DNA from: Amaurobius ferox
Lineage: Eukaryota > Arthropoda > Arachnida > Araneae > Amaurobiidae
DNA: 64,000 nucleotides
Direction of reading: 5' to 3'
Assembly: GCA_951213105.1 (NCBI GenBank)
Contig: OX578144.1
Span: 84,829,015-84,893,014 of the forward strand
Positions 12,340 through 21,122 of this stretch are shown here, piece by piece. Below the pieces are notes generated by a model, which worked only from the letters and a program-made list of their open reading frames with translations, was not told the origin of the DNA and made no database searches. The stretch's first letter is position 1, and each line of letters starts with the position of its first letter. Position numbers and translations under genes: made by a program.

Positions 12340-12635
12340 GTTTGTCCCATCATCACGGGAGAACGGCTGACCCGAATTTGATGAAATTTTGTGAGTAGCC
12401 TAGAAATAGCCCCACTTAAAATTTAGTCTGTATTTTGAGTTTTTACGACCAGTGGTTCTCGAGATATTAGTAAAAAACGAAATTTTCGTTTGTCTCATCA
12501 TCACGGGAAAACGGCTGAACCGAATTTAATGAAATTTTGTGGATAGCCTTGAAATAGTCCCCCATAAATTTTGTCCAAGTTTCGAGTTTCTAAGACCAGG
12601 GGTTGTCGAGATATTAATGAAAAACGGAACTTTTT
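12340..12635 (+). repeat. 148 bp tandem repeat, two copies, in the Helitron left end
   Basis: GTTTGTCYCATCATCACGGG starts at 12340 and again at 12488. Each unit continues through ACGGCTGAMCCGAATTT and TCGAGATATTARTRAAAAACG. Read-through GTTTGTC repeats like these are common at Helitron 5' ends. Confidence 0.7.
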
Positions 12636-13339
12636 CTTAGGAGATCTACTCTCCAACTCCGTGGTTTATCCAAACGGAAAGGATGAAAATCGTTTGTTTA
12701 AAACGCCAAAATGAAATAAAACTTTATGTCCAAGTTTGGTACAGGATTTTTGCATTAATTAGTCACTAAAGGAAAGCATGAAATGTTTGAAACATGAATT
12801 TAAATGGAAAAATCTACCTCCATGGTTCATCTTTCACAAATTTTTACTCAACGATGAAAAGTATAAAGAAATCAAAATGGCTATTTAATTTCACATTTTA
12901 TGAGGAAGATTCTATCTTATATCATGTTGTTCGGCAATGGAATGAAATTAAATGTGTTGGTAATATTTATTATTATTTTTTCTATTTGTATAATAAATAA
13001 ATGGATGTAAAAATATATTTTATAAATGAACGGTTTGATTGTTATTTTAATTATATATATTGCGGACTGCGTACATCACTTTCATTTATTTAAGCAAAGA
13101 GGTTTCAAGCTCATATATTGTGTTTAGCTAATAAACTCATATATTGTGTTTACCCAATAAATTCATTTAGCCGATTGTTGAAGCAGAAAAAGAGTAGAAC
13201 GTGTGTGTGTATCTTCTAATACAATTTTAGTGTTTTCATTTAGTATATACAAACGGGATCAGGATATTTTATTCTTCAGATCTGCAAATTCAGAGCTACG
13301 AATTTAGCGAAATATCTCTAAATAACATGGTAACTTTTC

Positions 13340-13745
13340 TTAAACTTTATCAAATTAGAGGAAATGTCTCCAAATTGATAAAAATGGCCCAAATCAATGA
13401 AATTAAATTTGTTTTTTTAGAATAGCGTACTGAAATGATGTTTCTGTAGCATTTGTCGGTCAGTTCATCCATCCTACTTAGTAACACATTGAAGGAATTT
13501 TTTTAATATCACCAAATTGGTAAAAATATTTTTAAATCCATAAAAATATCATGAAATTGATAAAATCGCGCTTAATAAATGAAATTAATTGTGTTTTGTT
13601 AGGGGATAGTATTGTGATGATGTTTCGTCAATTTGTCGCAAAATGTGACTATCAGTTCTACAGTCCCACTTGGCGATAAATTTGGCGATTTTTTAAGTTA
13701 TCGCTAAATTGACGAAAATGTCGCCAAACCTTCCATGGAGATTGC
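13340..13745 (+). repeat. Decayed GGCGA/TCGCCAA-type repeat
   Basis: Multiple CAAATTGAYRAAAATGTCGCC-like words and a TTGGCGATAAATTTGGCGA segment resemble the 3' third of family A (compare 10720-10810). No clean ends were found. Confidence 0.35.
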
Positions 13746-14023
13746 ATTATTCAGAGGATGTGATTTCTATCAATTTATTTGAAGCAAATGATATGATGTC
13801 GCTTAGCAACGGATCCAATATGTTATGCGGCATACGATTTTTATTAAATCTTTTCCGATTTGAATAAAAAAATATGTATATAAAATAAATTTCATTGACA
13901 TTGCATTTTTGACTGGATAATATCAATTACGGTCTTCAGATTTAAACATCATTATTATTGGTATTTTCGGGGACTGTTGATTTAGGGATTATTGATATTT
14001 TCAAATTATTATAGAATTGTTTT

Positions 14024-14264
14024 TGTTGAATGAATGAAAGTAGAAGCATTCACAACTCAAAAATATATTTCACTCACTCAAGTGTCGATTTATTAATGAA
14101 CTGTAGTAATAATACACAAATGGAAAACAAAATCACAAAGATAATACGCTCATGTATGCAGATACTGAAAGAGACGCTACTCTCGAACCCCTATCCTCAA
14201 GAATGAAAAAAAACCCGATGTAGCACGGCTCATTTTGAGAAGCGCCATCTCGTGGCATCAAACA
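14024..14264 (-). repeat. BEL 3' LTR
   Basis: 241 bp, TG...CA. It differs from the partner LTR at two positions, both near the right-hand part (GCAGATAC versus GCACATAC; GGCATCAAACA versus GGCACCAAACA). It is the 3' LTR because the coding strand is minus. Confidence 0.95.
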
Positions 14265-14275
14265 TACCCCCAGCC
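14265..14275 (-). other. Polypurine tract of the BEL element
   Basis: Reading the coding strand, GGCTGGGGGTA lies immediately upstream of the 3' LTR, where plus-strand priming would start. Confidence 0.7.
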
Positions 14276-14397
14276 TTGAAGCCTCAGGGGGTTCAACACT
14301 TTTAATTAAACTGATTTTACTGAAAGAGAAGGAACCATATATACAACATATAAGTAAAGTTAAATAAAAAATGTCACTAAATTCAGTTCACGAATAG

Positions 14398-16557
14398 TCA
14401 GTTCAGTGGCAAAGCACACAGTTTAGAAATAGGTCTTTTCAGTTCACCGTTAGCAGTACGTAATTCTACAACGCGCACCTTATTATCCTTGCCTGGACAA
14501 ACATTAACAATCCTACCTAACTTCCAACGTAAAGGAGGAAGATTCTCATTTTTCACTAGCACTAAGTCACCCGGTTGAAAATCACGTTGTAGTTTACACC
14601 ACTTAGGCCTTTGCTGCAATCTGGATAAATATTCGCTACTCCAACGTTTCCAAAAATGCTGGAACAGCTTTTGCATATTTCGCCACCGATCAATATGACT
14701 TATTTTTTCTTGGGTTAAGTCTGATTCTGGAAGGGCACTCATTGATGCTCCAATCAAAAAGTGTCCAGGAGTCAGGACTTCTAAGTCATTGGGATCCGAA
14801 GAAGCTGGAGTCAAGGGTCTTGAATTTAAGCAGGACTCGATTTGTGTGATTAGCGTCAAAAACTCTTCAAATGTTGGTACGACATTCCCAAGACATCTCT
14901 TTAGATGGTATTTTAGTGATTTAACTCCAGCCTCCCAGAGACCTCCAAAGTGAGGCGCAGAAGGAGGGTTGAAAATCCACTTGATGTTTTCGGAAGACAC
15001 ATAAATATGAAGTCGACCATTCCGTTCAATATTTATAGCTCTTCTCAACTCCCCACTAGCTCCTTTAAAATTCGTTGCACAATCACTATGTATTTCAACA
15101 GGTCTACCTCTACGAGCTATAAACCTTTTTAATGTCGCTATAAAGGATTTTGTTGAAAGGTCTCCAACTATCTCTAAGTGAACTGCCCTAGTAGAGAAGC
15201 AAACAAAAAGGCAAACATAACATTTAGTAATTTTGACTCCTCTACCAGAACGCTTCTTGATATTAAAAGGTCCAGCAAAGTCTACACCCACACGAGAAAA
15301 TGCACTGCTTTGGGTAACTCTTGAAGCAGGAAGATCAGCCATCAACTGTGTTGCATTTTGAGCTCGAATTCTGCAACAGGTGACACATCGATGTAAGCAT
15401 CTACGAATAGCATCTCTAGCGCTGATAATCCAAAACCTTTGCAGTAAAATAGACAGAAGTAATTGTGGGCCAGCATGAAGATAAACTCGATGATAGTAAC
15501 TGATGATCAAATTTGTAATATGATGATTCTTAGGTAAAATCATCGGGTGTTTTCTGTTGTTTGATAAGTTCGCATTTGTAAGTCTTCCGCCAACACGCAT
15601 GACACCTGAATAATCTAAAAACGGAGTCAAAGATAAAAGCTTGCTGCTTGATTTCAAAGGTTTCGCAGATTTGAAGCTAGTAAGTTCCTCGGAAAATGCA
15701 GATTGCTGTACAATCTTTACAATTAAGGATGTTGCTGTAAAAAGTTCCTCTGTTGATAAGTGACTTTTTAAACGATTTTCCGGTTGTTTTAAACAATTAT
15801 TTCTGAACCTCATACACCATGCTAATATTCTGCATAGCTTTATCCACGAAGAAAATTTCGATATTAAAGTTGGTTCTTGAACCCTTGAGACATGAGAATT
15901 ATAACTCCCTTTCTCTTCCTTAAACACAATTTCTCTGTACTCAGCGTCGATATCAATTGTTTGTTCTGTCATTTCAAGGGGTTGTTTTAGCCATTGCGGT
16001 CCTTGCAACCATAATGTGCTCTCCAAAAGTTCTGATGGAAGATAACCCCTAGTTCCGCAATCTGCGGGATTCTCTACCCCATGTACAAAGTTCCATTTGA
16101 CATTAGGAATAGCTTCTTGAATTTTGGACACACGATTTGCAACAAAAGGCTGCCAACGACGTGGCTCAGAAGAAATCCACTCTAATGTGACACGTGAGTC
16201 TGTCCAAGCATAGACACAATTGATAGGTAATTCAATGTATGAGAGGACAACCTTCAAAAGATTTGATAGCAACAAAGCTGCACACAGCTCTAGTCTTGGA
16301 AGAGACTGTATTTTTAAAGGTGCAACTCTGGTTTTTGCAGTTAACATATTCACATGCACTGAATGCTTAGAACTTGCAGATTTTACATATATGACAGCAC
16401 AATAAGCTTTCTCCGAAGCATCAGAAAGGCCATGAATATCTATGACAATGGGATTGCAACACCAAACATAACGTGGAATTTGAAATTCTGATAACTGCGG
16501 CAACTCCGAATAAAATCTTCTCCACTTTTTGTAGATTTTCTCATTAACAGGTTCATC
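14398..16557 (-). CDS. BEL/Pao RNase H and integrase segment
   Basis: An open frame of about 719 codons continues in phase from the RT segment after a TAG at 16558-16560. Numbering from codon 16501-16503 as 1: RNase H has the DAS motif at 28-30 and TDSR at 101-104, followed by NPADCGTRG near 145. The integrase zinc site is H338, H343, C373 and C376. The catalytic triad is D408 (GVDFAGP), D474 (HSDCATN) and E524 (GLWEAG). The C-terminal domain (PGDLVLVKNENLPPLRWKLG) matches the DUF5641-type tail of BEL integrases. All catalytic residues that I can check are intact. There is no initiator at the segment start, so expression depends on the upstream frame. The stop is at 14398-14400. Confidence 0.93.
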   Translation of the reverse strand, partial: DEPVNEKIYKKWRRFYSELPQLSEFQIPRYVWCCNPIVIDIHGLSDASEKAYCAVIYVKSASSKHSVHVNMLTAKTRVAPLKIQSLPRLELCAALLLSNLLKVVLSYIELPINCVYAWTDSRVTLEWISSEPRRWQPFVANRVSKIQEAIPNVKWNFVHGVENPADCGTRGYLPSELLESTLWLQGPQWLKQPLEMTEQTIDIDAEYREIVFKEEKGSYNSHVSRVQEPTLISKFSSWIKLCRILAWCMRFRNNCLKQPENRLKSHLSTEELFTATSLIVKIVQQSAFSEELTSFKSAKPLKSSSKLLSLTPFLDYSGVMRVGGRLTNANLSNNRKHPMILPKNHHITNLIISYYHRVYLHAGPQLLLSILLQRFWIISARDAIRRCLHRCVTCCRIRAQNATQLMADLPASRVTQSSAFSRVGVDFAGPFNIKKRSGRGVKITKCYVCLFVCFSTRAVHLEIVGDLSTKSFIATLKRFIARRGRPVEIHSDCATNFKGASGELRRAINIERNGRLHIYVSSENIKWIFNPPSAPHFGGLWEAGVKSLKYHLKRCLGNVVPTFEEFLTLITQIESCLNSRPLTPASSDPNDLEVLTPGHFLIGASMSALPESDLTQEKISHIDRWRNMQKLFQHFWKRWSSEYLSRLQQRPKWCKLQRDFQPGDLVLVKNENLPPLRWKLGRIVNVCPGKDNKVRVVELRTANGELKRPISKLCALPLN

Positions 16558-17772
16558 CTAACCAATGTCATAACTCCACAATTCTTGTATTAAAATTTTA
16601 GCGTACACAATTACAGGTGCCAACCATCCCATTGGATCAAAAATCTTTGCAATTTCTGAAAGAATAGTTCTCTTCGTGCATGTGTTTTGGATGCTAGTGG
16701 ATTCAGTAAAATGAAATGTATCTGTAGTTGGTTTCCAGTTAATTCCTAAGACCTTCACCTTTTTGTCACTATTAATTTCTATGGAAGTATTGTTATCTCT
16801 AAATTTTTCAGGAATATCTTCCAAGACTCTTGGCACATTTGAAATCCATTTCCGTAATGTAAAGTTTCCTCTTTTCATCATTTCAAACATTTGTTTAGCT
16901 AAAAGTTTAGCAACCTCTTCACTCTGTGCGCCTGAAAGCAAATCATCAACGTAGAAATCACGAATAGCTACATCAGCTGCCAAAGGAAAATTGTCTTGCT
17001 CATCCAATGCTAGTTGTTTCATGGCTCTAGTAGACAAAAAGGGAGCGCAAGCAGTTCCATAAGTAACTGTTGCTAATCTATAAGTATTCAATGGTTCGTT
17101 TGTATTTTCTCGCCACAAAATTCTTTGCCAATTTATGTCTTCAGGATGAACTCTGATTTGCCTAAACATTTTTTCCACATCCATGCAAAATGCAATCTGA
17201 TATGTTCTAAACCTAAGGAGAATGGGAAACAACTCTTGTTGAATTCTTGGACCTGTCATCAAAAGATCATTTAAAGACAGACCTGAAGCTGATTTCGCAG
17301 AAGCATCAAAAACGACTCTTAACTTGGTAGTAGTACTGGATTCTTTCACTACACCATGATGGGGCAAATAGAAAGTAGAATCAGAAGACACCTCATTGTC
17401 AGCCTTTTCCATATGTCCTAAGTTATAATACTCACTCATGAAAGACTTGTACTGCTCATACGCCTCGGGGTTGGATAGCAATGAATTTTCCAATGATTTG
17501 AATCTACGAATTGCTGATTGCCTTGAATCACCAAGTAAGCTTGGGGACGAATGGAAAGGCAATTTGACTACATAAAGTCCATTTTCATCTCTCGAAAAGG
17601 TAGATTTAAAATGATCTTCACAGGCTTGCTCTAGTTTTGTAAAATTAGAATATTCAGGTACAGAGTCTAGCTTCCAAAAATTAGTTAGTAACTCTTGTGT
17701 TTCTAATTGAATATTATTCACATGAATGGCAGGTTTTAACTCAGAAGGAATAGTAACACTACCTGAAATAAT
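16558..17772 (-). CDS. BEL/Pao reverse transcriptase segment
   Basis: An open segment of about 404 codons in the same phase as the flanking segments, bounded upstream by TGA 17773-17775 and downstream by TAG 16558-16560. Counting from codon 17719-17721 as 1: the motif A aspartate is in CMDVEKMFRQIR (D181), TYGTACAPF lies at 220-228, and the catalytic FYVDDLLSG has YVDD at 257-260. Synthesis of cDNA from element RNA is the known family role. Both bounding stops fall where BEL proteins normally carry tryptophan, one in the protease-RT linker (ISG follows), the other after YDIG. A single G-to-A change would create each. The RT active site itself looks undamaged. Confidence 0.92.
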   Translation of the reverse strand: MISGSVTIPSELKPAIHVNNIQLETQELLTNFWKLDSVPEYSNFTKLEQACEDHFKSTFSRDENGLYVVKLPFHSSPSLLGDSRQSAIRRFKSLENSLLSNPEAYEQYKSFMSEYYNLGHMEKADNEVSSDSTFYLPHHGVVKESSTTTKLRVVFDASAKSASGLSLNDLLMTGPRIQQELFPILLRFRTYQIAFCMDVEKMFRQIRVHPEDINWQRILWRENTNEPLNTYRLATVTYGTACAPFLSTRAMKQLALDEQDNFPLAADVAIRDFYVDDLLSGAQSEEVAKLLAKQMFEMMKRGNFTLRKWISNVPRVLEDIPEKFRDNNTSIEINSDKKVKVLGINWKPTTDTFHFTESTSIQNTCTKRTILSEIAKIFDPMGWLAPVIVYAKILIQELWSYDIG

Positions 17773-18819
17773 TCAACCTAGATCAGAACGAGATGCAGTT
17801 GGCATATTCTCTTCTCCCTTAATGGTTTCTCCTTTAAACATTGGCAGAGAAATGTCAACCCCTAACAAAATGTCAATTGGTCCACTTCTAAAAAACGTTG
17901 GATCTGCTAAGGTGAGATCATTAAATAGCTCAATAAACTCCTTATCTAGAGTTAAATGAGGCAATTCTCCTATAATTTTATTAATTACAAACACTGGGGT
18001 TTTGAATGATAACTTATTTGAAAAATGTGGCACAAAGTTAATTTCTGAAATTCCATTAGTTTTAGCATCTGCTGATCCTAGACATGAAATGAGAAATTTA
18101 GCTCTTTTTTTAGTTAGACCTAACCTCTGCAAACAATCCTCAGTTATGAAACTAGCTTGACTTCCAGGATCGAGCAATGCTCGAGAAAGTTGTAACTTGC
18201 CAGAAAAATCCACTACTCTGATAAGGGCAGTACACAACAACACCTGTTTTTGACAATTAAAATCTGAAACACAAGAATTTATACGTGTAGAAACACCTTC
18301 AGTTATTGATGAATCTCTATAATTATCAGTATAATCACTATTTAAAACAGGTGTTGATTGTGGACAAAATACCTTAGCATTTGCAGATAAAGAATTAGAA
18401 CTATTCGTACCTTGATTAATCACTTCAATGTTATTCTCAGGTTGACCATAATGCAGCAAAGTATGATGATTTTTAGCACATTTTTTACACTTGTAAACAC
18501 TTTTACATTGAGATACTCTATGATTTGGAAGTAAACAATTGAAGCACACATTATGTTTCTTCACAAAATTTACACGATTTTGAATGCTTAGGCTCAAAAA
18601 TTTATTACACTTCATTAAAGAATGATTAGCCTTGCAATAAACACATTGAACATGGATCTCCGAAGCAAATGTTGAAACCTTTGGAGGAATGTTTTGTTTC
18701 CTAATAACCAGTTGTTTACTAGTTTGAAGAGTTCTTGAATGACATTTTAAAAACTCTAACAATTCTTCAAGTTTTGGAATGTTATCTCCCTTCAGTGAAC
18801 GTTCCCACCAACCTCTTGT
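17773..18819 (-). CDS. BEL/Pao zinc-knuckle and aspartic protease segment
   Basis: About 348 codons in phase with the gag segment, after TAG 18820-18822, ending at TGA 17773-17775. Counting from codon 18760-18762 as 1: zinc-knuckle-like clusters are at 40-52 (CVYCKANHSLMKC), 73-86 (CFNCLLPNHRVSQC) and 92-104. The protease flap/active site is LLDPGSQASFI, catalytic Asp 198 (codon 18169-18171). The usual D-S/T-G triplet reads D-P-G here (CCT at 18166-18168), one transition away from TCT. It would process the polyprotein if functional. Whether the proline abolishes activity is uncertain because BEL proteases vary at this position. Confidence 0.9.
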   Translation of the reverse strand, partial: TRGWWERSLKGDNIPKLEELLEFLKCHSRTLQTSKQLVIRKQNIPPKVSTFASEIHVQCVYCKANHSLMKCNKFLSLSIQNRVNFVKKHNVCFNCLLPNHRVSQCKSVYKCKKCAKNHHTLLHYGQPENNIEVINQGTNSSNSLSANAKVFCPQSTPVLNSDYTDNYRDSSITEGVSTRINSCVSDFNCQKQVLLCTALIRVVDFSGKLQLSRALLDPGSQASFITEDCLQRLGLTKKRAKFLISCLGSADAKTNGISEINFVPHFSNKLSFKTPVFVINKIIGELPHLTLDKEFIELFNDLTLADPTFFRSGPIDILLGVDISLPMFKGETIKGEENMPTASRSDLG

Positions 18820-19584
18820 CTATACATCTAATTTGAATTGCACAATAAACATTAAAATAGTATCCGAAAAATTCTCTACTTTATATTGTAAAGTCTCGAA
18901 AGACCGAATGCATTCTCTCGTAGTATCCACTAGACTCAATATTTGTGAAGGATTTTCTGATTGTAATGAAGGTAAATATAAAAGTTTTCTTATTAAAGCA
19001 CACATAAGTTCTCTTTTATGTGAAAATCTCTGTGAAAGTAACTCCCACGCAATGTCGAATTTCGTATCCGAAATCGGTATCGATTGCACAATTTTTAGAG
19101 CTTCACCTTTTAAAGAGCACTTTAGATACTGCAATTTCTGTCCACCAGACAACTTTTCATTATTCGAAATCGCAGCTTGAAAAAGGTCACTGAAAGATAA
19201 CCATTCATCAATACTACCGCCAAAACTAGGAAGTGTTAACTTAGGTAGCTTGATATCTGCTGACTCAGAACATCTGGTTTCGTTCGGGTTAACAAGAATA
19301 TTATTTTTAGAATTAGCTCTAGAAACTTTAAGAACCAACTTATCGATTGTATCACACAAATTTTGCTGCTCCGTAATAAAAGAATCAAGTTCCGATTCCT
19401 CACATGAATCGAAAATATTGTTAAACACATTAGTTAATTCGTCACTAATATTCGTAAGTTTTGATTTAAAAAGTTCAAGTTCTGCCAAATCAGCACTATC
19501 AACACAAGAAGCCACTTTATCTCTCAATTTCGTTAAATTAGCTTTAACAACTTTCTTTCTAGTCTTCAATGCTTTGAGATCCAT
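18820..19584 (-). CDS. BEL/Pao gag N-terminal segment
   Basis: The frame begins at ATG 19584 (MDLKALKTRKK) and runs 254 codons to TAG 18820-18822. In-frame sequence upstream of the ATG lacks another ATG. A coiled-coil-like N-terminus is followed by the LPKLTLPSFGGS...W...F...I signature and a hydrophobic LKCSLKGEALKIV stretch. These are characteristic of the DUF1759 gag region of Pao/BEL elements. It should form the capsid. The TAG lies inside the gag domain; the following TRGWWERS residues continue the family pattern, so the stop is a disruption and not a natural C-terminus. Confidence 0.9.
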   Translation of the reverse strand: MDLKALKTRKKVVKANLTKLRDKVASCVDSADLAELELFKSKLTNISDELTNVFNNIFDSCEESELDSFITEQQNLCDTIDKLVLKVSRANSKNNILVNPNETRCSESADIKLPKLTLPSFGGSIDEWLSFSDLFQAAISNNEKLSGGQKLQYLKCSLKGEALKIVQSIPISDTKFDIAWELLSQRFSHKRELMCALIRKLLYLPSLQSENPSQILSLVDTTRECIRSFETLQYKVENFSDTILMFIVQFKLDV

Positions 19585-19633
19585 TTTCAAAAGAAAAAGA
19601 ACGATTATACTCACTCCGCTGATGTAAACAAAC

Positions 19634-19651
19634 TGAGGCTCTGACGGACCA
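19634..19651 (-). other. Candidate primer-binding site of the BEL element
   Basis: Seven bases inside the 5' LTR the coding strand reads TGGTCCGTCAGAGCCTCA, a TGG-starting stretch in the position of a tRNA primer site. I cannot name the tRNA. Confidence 0.55.
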
Positions 19652-19658
19652 AATTAAA

Positions 19659-19899
19659 TGTTGAATGAATGAAAGTAGAAGCATTCACAACTCAAAAATA
19701 TATTTCACTCACTCAAGTGTCGATTTATTAATGAACTGTAGTAATAATACACAAATGGAAAACAAAATCACAAAGATAATACGCTCATGTATGCACATAC
19801 TGAAAGAGACGCTACTCTCGAACCCCTATCCTCAAGAATGAAAAAAAACCCGATGTAGCACGGCTCATTTTGAGAAGCGCCATCTCGTGGCACCAAACA
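19659..19899 (-). repeat. BEL 5' LTR
   Basis: 241 bp, TGTTTGG... to ...TCAACA on the coding strand. It pairs with 14024-14264. Confidence 0.95.
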
Positions 19900-19904
19900 G
19901 TTTT

Positions 19905-20438
19905 ATTATGACGAAATTTGCTGAAACTCATATATAGTACGTTGTACGAGTAATCTTCTACAAATGCATGGGTATATCTTCTAATCTACGAGAATATAAG
20001 TAGTACAAGTATATTGGCCTATATTTTGATATATATTGGAATCAATTACGACCTTCTGGTATTAAGATTACGGGGATTTTTGATACTTTCAATTTATTAC
20101 GTCATCTTTTTTATTTTGGCAAATATTTTTGAGACTCATATTGCAATACGGGTAAGCTTCTACTAAACACTGGTATATTTTCTAATCTGCGACAATAAAA
20201 GTAGTACAGGGTTGCATATATTGATTCAATTCCTTTTTTTTGTAAATTTACTTACAAAAGGGGCCAGGATGTTTTATTCTTCAGATCTGCCCGTGAAGAT
20301 AATTTTGCATAGTGAGAACAGATATTCTTAAATTTCTCTTTATGAGCAATAAATTTAATATTTTAACAGAATTTGCACATGACTGCGAATTATAAATTTC
20401 TTTATATTATATACTCCGTACGAAGAACGGATATGCTG
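19905..20438 (+). repeat. Helitron-type right half with degenerate internal repeats
   Basis: AATCAATTACGRCCTT, TTACGTCATCTTTTTTATTTTGGC and CGACAATAAAAGTAGTAC words recur here, at 13920-14020 and at 41290-41790. A segment around 20255-20330 (GGATGTTTTATTCTTCAGATC) is shared with 13255 and 44225. Confidence 0.6.
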
Positions 20439-20493
20439 CTAGTCCTAAATAAAATTTGGTTACATAAAGAGGAGTAATCGGAATTTTATATCT

Positions 20494-21122
20494 GTGGATA
20501 CTGCTACTATTCCTTTTAATGCTTTGGTCAGATTGAGATTAGAATATGAATCCGTTACATGGGGCCTTTTCATGCAATTCATGTTAATAACATTGAAATT
20601 ATTAAAACTGAGTATTTATATTATAAGGAAATTGGTACTTATTGTTATACTTTATCTACTATCTTTCTTCGAAATGAGTTTGCTTGATGTTAAAAGTTTA
20701 CAGACCAGAATATACATTTTCCTGTTTTCTTTCTTCAAAAATATGTTCAAAGACAAAATTGATTGTATCCCTTTGTTAAATGAAATCGTGTTTCATGTTC
20801 TTCAGTACTCAACTGAGACTGTTAGTTTATTTGCTGAAAGAAGTGTTGTTACTACTATTGGTTGTTACTGTGCCAGTAGTGACTCTTATAAACTTCGCAA
20901 CAGCTTTCCTGATGATCTTGAGGTATTTTATTCATCTGCAAATGCTTTTAAAAATAATTTGTTGTACATATTTTGTACTTTAGTGTATCTTAAACTATTT
21001 TTATCTATCTATCTTCTATCTCTCTCTATATATATATATATATTATCTTGCAAGCTGTTAGTGGGACATTATCCTGCAGCTTGCATTCTTTTAAAGAAAT
21101 ATAAATAAATAAATAAAAAATA
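20494..21122 (+). pseudogene. Non-LTR retrotransposon 3' end (decayed RT C-terminus)
   Basis: An open frame of about 204 codons starts with LVRLRLEYESVTWG. This resembles the LVRPRLEYAS.VW motif that follows the RT palm in jockey/CR1-like LINEs. A leucine-rich region with an SLLDVKSLQTR stretch comes next, which fits the family's R-rich helper helices. The basic residues expected there are largely gone. The element ends in a TAAATAAATAAATAAAAAATAA tail (21098-21121), typical of a 5'-truncated LINE. It begins about 50 bp after the Helitron-type end. Open reading by chance is possible given the low conservation. Confidence 0.5.

Larger units (their letters stand above)
14019..19904 (-). mobile_element. 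BEL/Pao LTR retrotransposon, recent insertion with inactivated frame
   Basis: A complete element flanked by a perfect 5 bp target duplication GTTTT (14019-14023 and 19900-19904). The two 241 bp LTRs match except at two positions, implying recent insertion. The minus strand carries one continuous frame from ATG 19584 to the stop at 14398 (1,728 codons). Domains run in BEL order: Pao-type gag, CCHC-like zinc knuckles, aspartic protease, RT with YVDD, RNase H, integrase. That is the usual size for the family. The frame is interrupted by in-frame stops at 18820-18822 (TAG), 17773-17775 (TGA) and 16558-16560 (TAG), with no frameshift. It sits inside a Helitron-like repeat. As read it cannot make the full polyprotein unless stops are suppressed or are sequencing errors. 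Confidence 0.95.
12303..20442 (+). mobile_element. Helitron-type non-autonomous element, split by the BEL insertion
   Basis: The left end TCTATATAAATAAAAATG followed by CTGTCTGTCTGTTTGTC is the start seen in many arthropod Helitrons, and it is preceded by A. The right end has a 5 bp stem (TCCGT ACGAAGA ACGGA), ATATGCTG and a terminal CTAG (20439-20442) followed by T, as expected for insertion between A and T. Between the ends lie a two-copy 148 bp tandem repeat and AATCAATTACGGYCTT-type repeats also found at 41.3 kb. No Rep/helicase is encoded. Removing the 14019-19904 insertion leaves about 2.25 kb. That both ends belong to one copy is inference. Other repeats lie inside. Confidence 0.55.

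Noticed and set aside
16558..16560. Natural gene boundaries at the BEL stops (separate gag, pro and pol genes)
   Set aside because: The phase is unchanged across all three stops and conserved sequence continues immediately on both sides, so they are interruptions of one frame.
18779..19627. Plus-strand frames of 125-133 codons
   Set aside because: Antisense shadows of the BEL gag frame.
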